Part shown: positions 17,592-26,976 of the stretch, one piece after another
Position numbering within the stretch: the first letter of the stretch is position 1
How the letters are laid out: each line of letters starts with the position of its first letter
IMG/VR virus record: IMGVR_UViG_3300047365_000343
Coordinates: 1-33,862 of that record
Source of the DNA: a virus
DNA: 33,862 nt
Reading direction: 5' to 3' (one strand)
Program-made: the position numbers and the translations under genes
Notes under the pieces: model-generated
Seen by the model: only the letters and a program-made list of their open reading frames with translations
What the model was told of the DNA's origin: nothing
Database searches by the model: none

Positions 17592-20500
17592 AAGCATTTC
17601 TGATATAATCACCTATGGAATGACTAGTAATGAGAGATTGATCAACACCCCTTGTACATCCAATGAAACGATCACTTAATTTATTGGTATAAGAAATTTT
17701 TTCTTTTCCTATCAAAATAGTTCCAGTAGAAGCAAAATTAGTAGTATCTGCATACACCACTGCTCCTGTAGCAAGATATCCAGCATCTCCCTCTGCAGGC
17801 AAATCATCTGTATCTAACTGTATGATATAGTTATTAATAGATGGGTATGCTAACTTAAACTCTCTATTAGAATCTAAGAGAGATCCGTCTGCTTGAATAT
17901 CAAAGTATCCAAGGTCTTCTATAGTAACTTTAGATACGGGGAATCCTCCGGTAGAAAGAATGTCTCCAGTATTCATAAATTTAGCATATTCCCATTGATC
18001 AAATGTATACGTAATTGTTCCAACCGAAGTGGGATACGCTTTATTCGTTTCAACTATAGTAGTCAATGATGGTTGAGAAGCAATGGTTTGATCTAATTCT
18101 AGAATAATTACTATATTAGAATTTTGTTGATTCGTAGATATATCAACACTTTGCTGCGAATTAACTCTCCACGCAATTTCTCGCGAAGCTGCAAATGTAG
18201 CAGAAAAATTCAACTCTTTATAAATTTCTAAATTAACCTTTGAATCCACACTAACGGCAGAAGATAATACAAATGCACTTGCGCTATCAAAATCTTGGAA
18301 GAACTCAAATAATGATGTTGCTTGTACTGGTGATTGTTGTTGGATTTGTGATCTTACTTCTAGAGTAACAAAACTATCAAACTTTCTACCTCTTTGCTTA
18401 ATTATTTCATATTGTTTTGCAGTTACCACTTTAGGTGGTTTCGTATATCCAGAACCAGGATTAACAAGAACAATATCAATAATTTGACCGCGTGATACAA
18501 TTACTTCAGCCCTAGCACCACCACCCTGTTGATTAACTGGAATAAAATGTAAAATTGGTGGACTTTCATAACCATACGCGGTAGTTGGTTGAATAATACC
18601 TTCATCAAATAATAGTTGCAAATCTTTCTTATTCCATTCTAAAGATGAAATTATTCCATTGGTTATATTACAAGTAACACTAAGACCAACACCTTTAGTT
18701 TCGCCATTATAATTTGATGTTACAATTGATCCAAAGAAATCGTTAGATACATCTTTACCTGGAATATAATTTTTTGGAGATACAAATTGCGGTAATTCTG
18801 ATACCGTTCTAAAATCATCTTCTCCGGAAATTTTAATAATATCTCCGGCAGTTAAGTTTGCTAAAAGTTTTTTCTTTACATAGAAAGATTCTTCTGCTAA
18901 TTTTGTACCATATAACCACTTAGTAGAATTTCTCTGCATTTTATAATTTTGATCTTCATCACTTGAAATAGAAATAGTGTTTGTCGTAAAATCTAATTCA
19001 TATTCATCACTGTAGTCAGTTGTTCCAGTAAAGAAAATTGAAGAATTATCTAGATCCGGATTTACGCCAGCAAAAGTAATAATCAATGATTGATTTGTTG
19101 TTGTGTAACCTTTGATATTACCAATAAATTTATTAACACCATTTATTTTCTGATAGGCAACTTGGTATCCATCATACGAGTTTCCATACCAAGATTTCCA
19201 ATCTGTGAAATTGTTTTGAGATCCTGCATCACAAGTAAGTGTCAATTTATTATAGTAAGAATTTCTTTCAAAGTCATACAATGTGATGGTTTGATCAATA
19301 TCTCTTCCATATAGTAAAACAATTTCTATATTGTTATCAATACGAATATTTCTACTAAATTTAATACTAGGACCAGTAATATTATAGGAAATACTTTCTC
19401 TTTGTAAAATACCGTCAATAAAAACGTATACAAATCTTGTATCGTTTATAGTTTTTACTTCATTGCTTTCAGAATCTATAATTAAGAATGGTCCAGGAGA
19501 ACCAGTTAAAATACCAGATGAATCAATTTGACATCTAATATAATTGCCTACGCTATATGCAAAGAATTTTTCTACTGCTAATGGTTCTTGTACTGTCTTA
19601 GTATTTTCTTCCTGCGCCCAAATTGGTGGAGATGCAAAAACAACTTTATTTGGTATTGATGTTCTATCAATATAATACGAACTATTATGTTGCAGGACAC
19701 CATTTAATCCAATAAATAAATTCTCATTTGGATCTGTATTTAACGGAGTACCATCCTCATAATATAAATCAAATATTTTATTTTCGTTATCAATATAATC
19801 GGCATAACTGATAGTAGATGTTCCTGCTCCAGTAATCAAAGTTTGACGAATATTTTCATACAGAGAATCAATTGCTGATGCAACTTCTTCGCATTCCTTA
19901 AAATTGCCATTGGATAATTCTGGATCTGGGAGAATATTAATATTTGTATATGTTCTTAAATTAGTCCAATTTCCTCTCGAATTTTCATTTGGTTCTATAA
20001 TAGCAATTCTATTTGGACCACCCTCTAGGATAGATTCTACAACATTAATATAAGTTGTAATGCTGCTTTCTACTTCTATACAATCTGGATTGATTGAATC
20101 ATCTGTAACGTTATCATCAGTAACTACTCCTTGATTCCTCATAGCAAGAATCATTTGATCTCTAAGATAACTGTGTGCAAATACAGTTTGCATCAATTCA
20201 TTATTGATAAACGTCAGTTCATTATCAATAAAATAACTATTACCAAATTCAACAATTTTTCTATTACCACCAAAAATTAAACATTGCTTGACAGCATCAA
20301 TTAACAATCCTAGATCCCTAGCACACTTAGACGGATAGTTATTAGCATTTAAATTTGGATACTCTGAATCAATTGCATTGATAGTTGACGTAATCATTGC
20401 AGATCTATTCTTTTCAATTAATTCTGCAGCATCAACAAAGAATCCTGCATTAATTCCACTCCAAATAAAAGTCATCTGGTTATTATCTCCAGTGACTGAT

Positions 20501-23500
20501 GCGTTATTACTTACTTTAATAGTTCTTCCGTTTACAATCTCAGTAATTTTTGTTCCTGCAGAAAAAGATCTGCCAGAAGATACTTTCATGCCAACAGTAA
20601 TATTATCGGTATTACTGAGCGTAATCTCATTAGATCCCTGAGTCCAAGAAGTTTGTCTGTCAATAAAATCCCAATTTCTCATTGCTAACTTAGACAATCT
20701 AGCAACAAACGCAAATGCTTCTATGGTTGCTTCAATTTCTCCTGAAATATAGTCAAGAACACCAGAGCTAAAATAAGATTCAACCGAAGAAATTGTTTTT
20801 TGATTTCCCCCAAATCTCAAGTCGTGTTCTAATGCATCAACAATTAAACCAATATCACGATAACATTTGGATTCTAATGTTCCCCATGTTAATGCGGGAT
20901 ACTTTTCTTTAATATATCCAAGAGTTTCGGATTGAATAAATCTTCTATTTCTACCAAGTTGATTTGCGGCATCAATCCAAGTTCCACTTCTTTGAAAAAT
21001 ATTTCTAATTTTCCTAAGATATTTTTGATTTAATGAATCCGTTTTAAACTCAAATAATCTACCGTAGAAAGTAACACCCGGAACTAATTGACCATCCTTT
21101 AGTGATTGACCTAGAGGAGGTTGTGCAAATATAATTTTATCATCTTGTATCGTATAAGATTCTCCTGGTTCTTGAGCGATACCATCGAGAGTGATAGTTA
21201 AAGATTGATTGTTATATGGTTTAATTGAATTACCATTAGTGTCTACCATGGTAAACATAGTAGTTCCAGTCAAGTTTCCTTTATCAGAAAAATTTCCATC
21301 AAAATTTGCAGTTAAGAATACTTCCTTTGCTCGGATTTCAGAGTTATTTGTACTATCAACAGAAACAGACCCAACACCCTTTTCGATGTTGAGATTTTTC
21401 ATCAAAATTATATTTTGTGTAACATTTTTTCTAGTACTCTCTACAGTAACTTTGTTTACTTCTGGATTCCAAACCTGAATAACACTTACTCCTTTAGTGA
21501 AAGTATAATCACTCATTCTTGCTTGTGATGAAGTTTCAATATCAATTTCACCAAATAATTTAAATCCAGAAGGATGAGTAGTTTCTTTAACTAATTCTCT
21601 CCAAATATTAATCGGGGTTTTTGATTTTACCAAATATGAATAATCTTGATAATAGAAAGAATCGTGAATTTTTTGATTTGCATCACTAACTTTTCCATAA
21701 TCAGATTCGTAATATCCCATATTGTCATAATAAGATCTTATTGATGCATCAAATTCAGTGTAGTTAATAGCATCAACAACTGCAGTATTATTCCTTGATA
21801 ACCCAGTTATACCAATACCTTCTCTGAAAATTCCTGTTACTCTATCAACCGATAAAATATTAGAACCCTTCCTCCATGAAGAAACTCTTGCTCTAGCAAC
21901 TTCTTTTGACCCGATGCTTTGAATAATTGTTTCTCCAACGGCAAAAGCATCTGTTACAAAGGATGATACTGTAAAAATGTAGTTTGATCTAAAAGATGAT
22001 CTTAATGTTTGATCACTATAAAATCCACCCCCATTTGCAATAACTTTCATATTTCTTGGGATTCCAATATCGTCACTGTTTAAGAAGCATCCAATTTCGG
22101 ATTCGGCAATAGTAATAGTTGGGGTACTACTATATTCAGAACCAAAGTTATCAATATTAACGCCAGTAATTCTACCAGAATCTAAAACTGCACTAAGTTC
22201 TGCATTGCCATCAATAACAATAATAGGATTTACATAGTCACTACCCGATTCCGTTACGGTTACGCTAAAAATTCTGCCGTCCCTGATAGTAGCTACTGCT
22301 TGTGCAGGTCTTGCTGGAATTGCACCTCGGATAATAGGAATTTTTTTATAATCTCCTCCAATGTTCGTAATTTTTACAGTATTGATTTTACCAATAGAAA
22401 AACTCGATTTGGTTGTATAAACAATAGTACCACTTCCGTCATGTGGTGCTTTAGTTGGAGTTGAGTATGCAATTGAAGTTGGAGTTACATATAGAGGTAG
22501 TTTTTCTCCCTGTAAAGGATCATCAATCAAATTAAAATATGAACCTTCAGAAGAAACAATATTGTTTTTATCAAAATAAAAATATCTCGAATATTGTACT
22601 TCTTTCTTTTTACTGTAGTTATTTGAATTGATTCTAGACCCAAATCCAATCTTTAAATCTACAATATTTCCATTATCTACTTTTTCTGTGGTGATTAAAT
22701 TTAAATTGATACTTGGAGATATATTAAAATTAATACCAGTCATTGATGAGTGGGATACATCAAAATTATATTTGTAGAATTTCTTAATATCAATAATTGG
22801 GTTGCGAATAAATGTTGAATTATCTTCCGAAAATTCAAAGTAAATTTGAGGATCTGAAATTGAAGAAAATTTAACTAACCTCGGATCTACACTTTGATCA
22901 AAAAATACTGTACTGAGTACTTGTCTATTGATTGAAGTAAGAGTTTCATTGTAATCATATACAAAAACTACTTTTTGAATAGCGGGGTCATAAGAGAGAA
23001 CAGTGGGATCTTTAGATGTTGCTCCCAATTGATATCCAAGGTTTAAATTATATCCAGGATCATATAAAGAAATTGTTGCACCATTGAAGTGATCTACTGC
23101 AGTTGTTTCTTTTTGCGCTCTTTGAACGGTAATTTTATTATCGGTTTTAGAAAATACTTTGACAATTTCATTACCAATTCTTAAATAATCATTATTAGTG
23201 ATTCCAATTGCACTATCAACGTTAATAATAGAGTTTTGTAATGAAAATCCAATATGATCAACACTTATCTGTAAATCTGGTGTAGTGGTGTCAGTTTTAT
23301 TCAACGCTGAGTCGCCTACCGTTAATATATCAAATTTTTCATAACCAGATCCTTTATCTGTAATAGTTACTTCAGATACATGCCCCAAGGAGTTAACCAC
23401 TAATGTAGCCTTTGCATCTTGACCTTTACCGCCAGCTAAAGCAATATCATTGTAAGTATTTGGAGTATAATCTTCACCACTATTAAGAATATCAATTCTT

Positions 23501-26500
23501 CCAACTCCTGTATCAACAAGTGTTCTTTCTACATTTGGAGTTTGAAATATTGCTTCTTGATAAATTCTTTTTCTTACGAAATAGGTTGTAGTAGTTACGG
23601 AATCATCGGGAAAAATATCAACGTTGATATTTTCGCTAACGCCAACACCATGTGCATCCGAAGTTTTTATTAATGCAACATTATCAGTTATTTGAAATAT
23701 GGTTAAATCATCGCTCAATGAGTTAATTGCAAAAATTTTAGAACCGGTAGTATTAATTAAGTCAGAACTTGATAAAAATAAACTGGTACTAGGTGTGAAT
23801 GTACCTGTTAAGATTTTAATTTTAACAGAATTTTGTGAGTTCGTTTCTTCTAGAATTTCAGCTGTTGCAATCGGTGGAGTCAACCCATCGCCAAGTGATA
23901 AAATTGCTCCTTTTGTATATGAGGAATTCTGATCCAAGATTAATGCGACTACATTCGTACTAGAAGACAATGTATCTGTACTATTAAAAGTACCAGTAAC
24001 ATTTCTCAGTACAAAATTGTTGGAAGTAAACACGTCTCCAACAATTTCTCCTGTAGCTCCTGTATTTGATTGCGTAATAGTATCACCATCAAACAAATAT
24101 GCATTTTCTTTTAATTGGAAAAATAAACATTTTGTTTGTTGTGATTCAATTGATAGCACATTTCTACCAACTACCGAATCTACTTGTGCTGCAGCACCAG
24201 ATCCATCCGTTAAGTTATCATCAACAATTAATTGAGATCCTACAGAATAAACTGCAGTACTATCATAAACCGTAGCAGAAGAAACACTTCCTCTAATAAC
24301 ATCTTCAATCTTTGAAATTACTGATGAACCGTTAGAAGGAATATCAGAAGTTCTTAATCTTCTAGCGAATTTCGGTAAATCATATTGAGAAATTTCTGAA
24401 TTGTAATTTGAATCTAATGGAAGCGAATAATAATTCACTCCAACAATGTAAGGAAACTCAGGTATATTTGATGTACTTACTGTCATGAAGTAAGCATATG
24501 TTCCATTGGGAAATTCTGGTGTTACACAAAACCTACCATTATTTTCATCTAAAGATCCTGATTCATCATTATATGTGTAATCATTGATAAATGTGCCTAA
24601 CGGATACGTTCCTGTATTTGGACCGATATCTCTAGAAATGTTTTTAGAATAACTAGTTGTCATTCTAACGATGGAACTTTGAGAATCTAAAGGATTAGAT
24701 AAACCATAAGGACCATAAATGGGATTTCCATCATAGGCAAATCCTAGGATTGGTGAGTGTGTAGATCCGGTATCATTTACTCTTAATGTTGATGGTGGAC
24801 CATAGTATGCATAACCATGTCCACGCGAGTTAACATAGTTTTTGAAAAAATAACCGTTATCCGAATCTAAAATATTTTTGTTCTTATTAAATCTATCTTT
24901 TCTCCATTTTTTAATTCCGGCAGTTGCAACTGCTCCGGAACCTACTGAAATAATATCTACAACAACGTTTTCTGCAGTATATAAACTTCCGCCATTGATT
25001 TTTTCAAATCCTACAATTTTTCCATCTGTAGAAATTATTGCGGTATAATCTGCAAATCTACCTTTACCCGCATTATCTGTAATTCTTACTTCGGGTGGAG
25101 ATGAATAATATTCACCTTCATTCTGGACTACAATACTTGTAATCTCTCCATTGGTTACAATTGCCCTTGCTTGCCCATTTCTGCCGGATAAAATCTCAAC
25201 TGTTGGAGTACTAGAATAATTTCCTGGGGTATCTAAAATTACAGATTCTACTACTTGTCCAGCAAGATTTGTTCTTGCTAGATTGGAAATGCCGTCAATT
25301 AAAATAAATGGTGCTTTTTGATAACCATTACCTCTTGTGTCAACAGTAATTGTTTCAATTGGACCAGAGAGGATAAATTCGTCATCCTTATACGAGAGAT
25401 ATGGAATACCATTCAGTGCAATACCAATATCGCGATATTTTGTTTCGTAAATCTCGGTAGTTTGAATTGGAGATTTTCTTATAATCTTTAATAATTTTTG
25501 GTCTTGAACATCACTAGGAATATTTGCGTTTGAAGGAATTATATCATGTGATGGAAAACCAGAAGATGTTATGTAGTATCCAGTTTCATCTTCAAAAATA
25601 GCAGAAACATCAGAGTTTAATTCTGCGATAGTGGCACTTAATCCAGCATTATTTGAAGAGAATGGAATTGATGATGATAAATTCCATCTTAGGTTATTTT
25701 GATCATCAACAATTTTTATATCATTCGTAAGAAATCCTGATTCGGAAACTTCAATTGATTCTCCGGGATTTGAATATGGTGTTTGACTTTGATTTTGTAG
25801 TCCATATAAAACACCATAAACGAGAATATCAACTCCATTTCCAGAAACATTAGCACCGAATGTTATTTCGCTTCCGGATAAATGACTTCCTGTCCCACTA
25901 CGAGTTTTTAAAATAAACTGATTTACGTTTTTATCTTCAAATGTAAATATTTCATTATTAATTTTAAATTGACCTTCTTTGTTCCATGCCAATGTGGAGA
26001 ACACATCAATTCTATCACCGGGAACTAAAGTAGCATCAATATCTTTTGTTAAGATAGTTTTAGCAGCAATAGAAAATTTTCCATTAACACTTTGCTCTGC
26101 TAAAATTAAATCATATAGATCTTCTCCGTTGTATTTACCAGAAAATCTGACATTATCGACAACAGCAGAAGCGTAGTCACCATCTACGTTTTGAACGATT
26201 TCTTGACCAATTAAACTGTTTGGATCACCGAAAACAACTTTTGCTCTTAGTGCATATACATTGATCCAATTTGAATCTGAGTTCTTTAAAGTAAATTCTC
26301 TTGGATATTCAATTTCAGGTGTTTGAACGTCTTTAATTAAACACTTGAACAAGAACTTGATAGAATTGTCAGTTCCTTTTGATTTATAAAATGTTGAAAT
26401 ATTTTTGATAAGAGTTCTCTTATCGACATCTCCTTTAAGATATGCTTCAGGAAATTCGCTAAGGTATTGTTTCTCGAAACTCTTAACTAAAGAATATAAA

Positions 26501-26970
26501 AATAAATTGCTGATATTTTGTACCGAAGATCCAGCAACATGATCTGCAGATTGTGTAGTTATAAAATTACTACCAGAATATAAATCACCAATCTTGGTGT
26601 TACCACTAATGCCACGACTAACTTCTAAAAATTGGCTATCGGTTCTTTGATTATAAAAACAAATTTCATCATCAATTTTAATATATCCGCCATTTTTTGG
26701 AAATGACGTTGCATCATCTACAGTAATAGTAAGATCTGTTTTTTGGATGAATCCAGTTAATGATGTAGATTGTTTGAGAATATTTTTCTCGTAAAAATCA
26801 ATATCACGATATGTTTGGATATTATTAATAATATCCAAAGGTTGCCCTTGGAGTTCTAATTGCTCATAATATTTTTGTATAAACTTACTAAAAAGTTCAT
26901 ACTCTTCATTAATGAAATCCGGTAATTGAGATTCTATCAGGAATGAGACCTGATTAGCAGTTCTTTGCAT
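17587..26970 (-). CDS. Giant baseplate-region structural protein in gp7 position, 3127 aa
   Basis: It starts MQRTANQVSFLIESQLPDFI. It lies between gp6 and gp8, where T4 has gene 7 (wedge protein, 1032 residues), but is three times that size. Visible parts: ten 'GSGYxxxPxVxI'-type beta motifs (for example 'GNGYQKAPFILIDG', 'GSGYTKPPKVV'); a YHYH-like domain at about 705-850 ('GYAYYGPP', 'GFAYDGNPIYGPYG', 'NGRFCVTPEFPNGTYAYF'); and four helical Cys-containing repeats at about 2020-2380 ('KCYRDIGLIVDALEHDLRFG', 'KCARDLGLLIDAVKQCLIFG' and two shorter ones). No enzyme active site was seen. The start is 6 nt after the gp6 stop, implying co-translation with the wedge genes. A wedge or peripheral baseplate role is inferred from order; homology to gp7 is not shown. 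Confidence 0.75.
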   Translation of the reverse strand: MQRTANQVSFLIESQLPDFINEEYELFSKFIQKYYEQLELQGQPLDIINNIQTYRDIDFYEKNILKQSTSLTGFIQKTDLTITVDDATSFPKNGGYIKIDDEICFYNQRTDSQFLEVSRGISGNTKIGDLYSGSNFITTQSADHVAGSSVQNISNLFLYSLVKSFEKQYLSEFPEAYLKGDVDKRTLIKNISTFYKSKGTDNSIKFLFKCLIKDVQTPEIEYPREFTLKNSDSNWINVYALRAKVVFGDPNSLIGQEIVQNVDGDYASAVVDNVRFSGKYNGEDLYDLILAEQSVNGKFSIAAKTILTKDIDATLVPGDRIDVFSTLAWNKEGQFKINNEIFTFEDKNVNQFILKTRSGTGSHLSGSEITFGANVSGNGVDILVYGVLYGLQNQSQTPYSNPGESIEVSESGFLTNDIKIVDDQNNLRWNLSSSIPFSSNNAGLSATIAELNSDVSAIFEDETGYYITSSGFPSHDIIPSNANIPSDVQDQKLLKIIRKSPIQTTEIYETKYRDIGIALNGIPYLSYKDDEFILSGPIETITVDTRGNGYQKAPFILIDGISNLARTNLAGQVVESVILDTPGNYSSTPTVEILSGRNGQARAIVTNGEITSIVVQNEGEYYSSPPEVRITDNAGKGRFADYTAIISTDGKIVGFEKINGGSLYTAENVVVDIISVGSGAVATAGIKKWRKDRFNKNKNILDSDNGYFFKNYVNSRGHGYAYYGPPSTLRVNDTGSTHSPILGFAYDGNPIYGPYGLSNPLDSQSSIVRMTTSYSKNISRDIGPNTGTYPLGTFINDYTYNDESGSLDENNGRFCVTPEFPNGTYAYFMTVSTSNIPEFPYIVGVNYYSLPLDSNYNSEISQYDLPKFARRLRTSDIPSNGSSVISKIEDVIRGSVSSATVYDSTAVYSVGSQLIVDDNLTDGSGAAAQVDSVVGRNVLSIESQQTKCLFFQLKENAYLFDGDTITQSNTGATGEIVGDVFTSNNFVLRNVTGTFNSTDTLSSSTNVVALILDQNSSYTKGAILSLGDGLTPPIATAEILEETNSQNSVKIKILTGTFTPSTSLFLSSSDLINTTGSKIFAINSLSDDLTIFQITDNVALIKTSDAHGVGVSENINVDIFPDDSVTTTTYFVRKRIYQEAIFQTPNVERTLVDTGVGRIDILNSGEDYTPNTYNDIALAGGKGQDAKATLVVNSLGHVSEVTITDKGSGYEKFDILTVGDSALNKTDTTTPDLQISVDHIGFSLQNSIINVDSAIGITNNDYLRIGNEIVKVFSKTDNKITVQRAQKETTAVDHFNGATISLYDPGYNLNLGYQLGATSKDPTVLSYDPAIQKVVFVYDYNETLTSINRQVLSTVFFDQSVDPRLVKFSSISDPQIYFEFSEDNSTFIRNPIIDIKKFYKYNFDVSHSSMTGINFNISPSINLNLITTEKVDNGNIVDLKIGFGSRINSNNYSKKKEVQYSRYFYFDKNNIVSSEGSYFNLIDDPLQGEKLPLYVTPTSIAYSTPTKAPHDGSGTIVYTTKSSFSIGKINTVKITNIGGDYKKIPIIRGAIPARPAQAVATIRDGRIFSVTVTESGSDYVNPIIVIDGNAELSAVLDSGRITGVNIDNFGSEYSSTPTITIAESEIGCFLNSDDIGIPRNMKVIANGGGFYSDQTLRSSFRSNYIFTVSSFVTDAFAVGETIIQSIGSKEVARARVSSWRKGSNILSVDRVTGIFREGIGITGLSRNNTAVVDAINYTEFDASIRSYYDNMGYYESDYGKVSDANQKIHDSFYYQDYSYLVKSKTPINIWRELVKETTHPSGFKLFGEIDIETSSQARMSDYTFTKGVSVIQVWNPEVNKVTVESTRKNVTQNIILMKNLNIEKGVGSVSVDSTNNSEIRAKEVFLTANFDGNFSDKGNLTGTTMFTMVDTNGNSIKPYNNQSLTITLDGIAQEPGESYTIQDDKIIFAQPPLGQSLKDGQLVPGVTFYGRLFEFKTDSLNQKYLRKIRNIFQRSGTWIDAANQLGRNRRFIQSETLGYIKEKYPALTWGTLESKCYRDIGLIVDALEHDLRFGGNQKTISSVESYFSSGVLDYISGEIEATIEAFAFVARLSKLAMRNWDFIDRQTSWTQGSNEITLSNTDNITVGMKVSSGRSFSAGTKITEIVNGRTIKVSNNASVTGDNNQMTFIWSGINAGFFVDAAELIEKNRSAMITSTINAIDSEYPNLNANNYPSKCARDLGLLIDAVKQCLIFGGNRKIVEFGNSYFIDNELTFINNELMQTVFAHSYLRDQMILAMRNQGVVTDDNVTDDSINPDCIEVESSITTYINVVESILEGGPNRIAIIEPNENSRGNWTNLRTYTNINILPDPELSNGNFKECEEVASAIDSLYENIRQTLITGAGTSTISYADYIDNENKIFDLYYEDGTPLNTDPNENLFIGLNGVLQHNSSYYIDRTSIPNKVVFASPPIWAQEENTKTVQEPLAVEKFFAYSVGNYIRCQIDSSGILTGSPGPFLIIDSESNEVKTINDTRFVYVFIDGILQRESISYNITGPSIKFSRNIRIDNNIEIVLLYGRDIDQTITLYDFERNSYYNKLTLTCDAGSQNNFTDWKSWYGNSYDGYQVAYQKINGVNKFIGNIKGYTTTNQSLIITFAGVNPDLDNSSIFFTGTTDYSDEYELDFTTNTISISSDEDQNYKMQRNSTKWLYGTKLAEESFYVKKKLLANLTAGDIIKISGEDDFRTVSELPQFVSPKNYIPGKDVSNDFFGSIVTSNYNGETKGVGLSVTCNITNGIISSLEWNKKDLQLLFDEGIIQPTTAYGYESPPILHFIPVNQQGGGARAEVIVSRGQIIDIVLVNPGSGYTKPPKVVTAKQYEIIKQRGRKFDSFVTLEVRSQIQQQSPVQATSLFEFFQDFDSASAFVLSSAVSVDSKVNLEIYKELNFSATFAASREIAWRVNSQQSVDISTNQQNSNIVIILELDQTIASQPSLTTIVETNKAYPTSVGTITYTFDQWEYAKFMNTGDILSTGGFPVSKVTIEDLGYFDIQADGSLLDSNREFKLAYPSINNYIIQLDTDDLPAEGDAGYLATGAVVYADTTNFASTGTILIGKEKISYTNKLSDRFIGCTRGVDQSLITSHSIGDYIRNAL

Positions 26971-26976
26971 TTAAAA

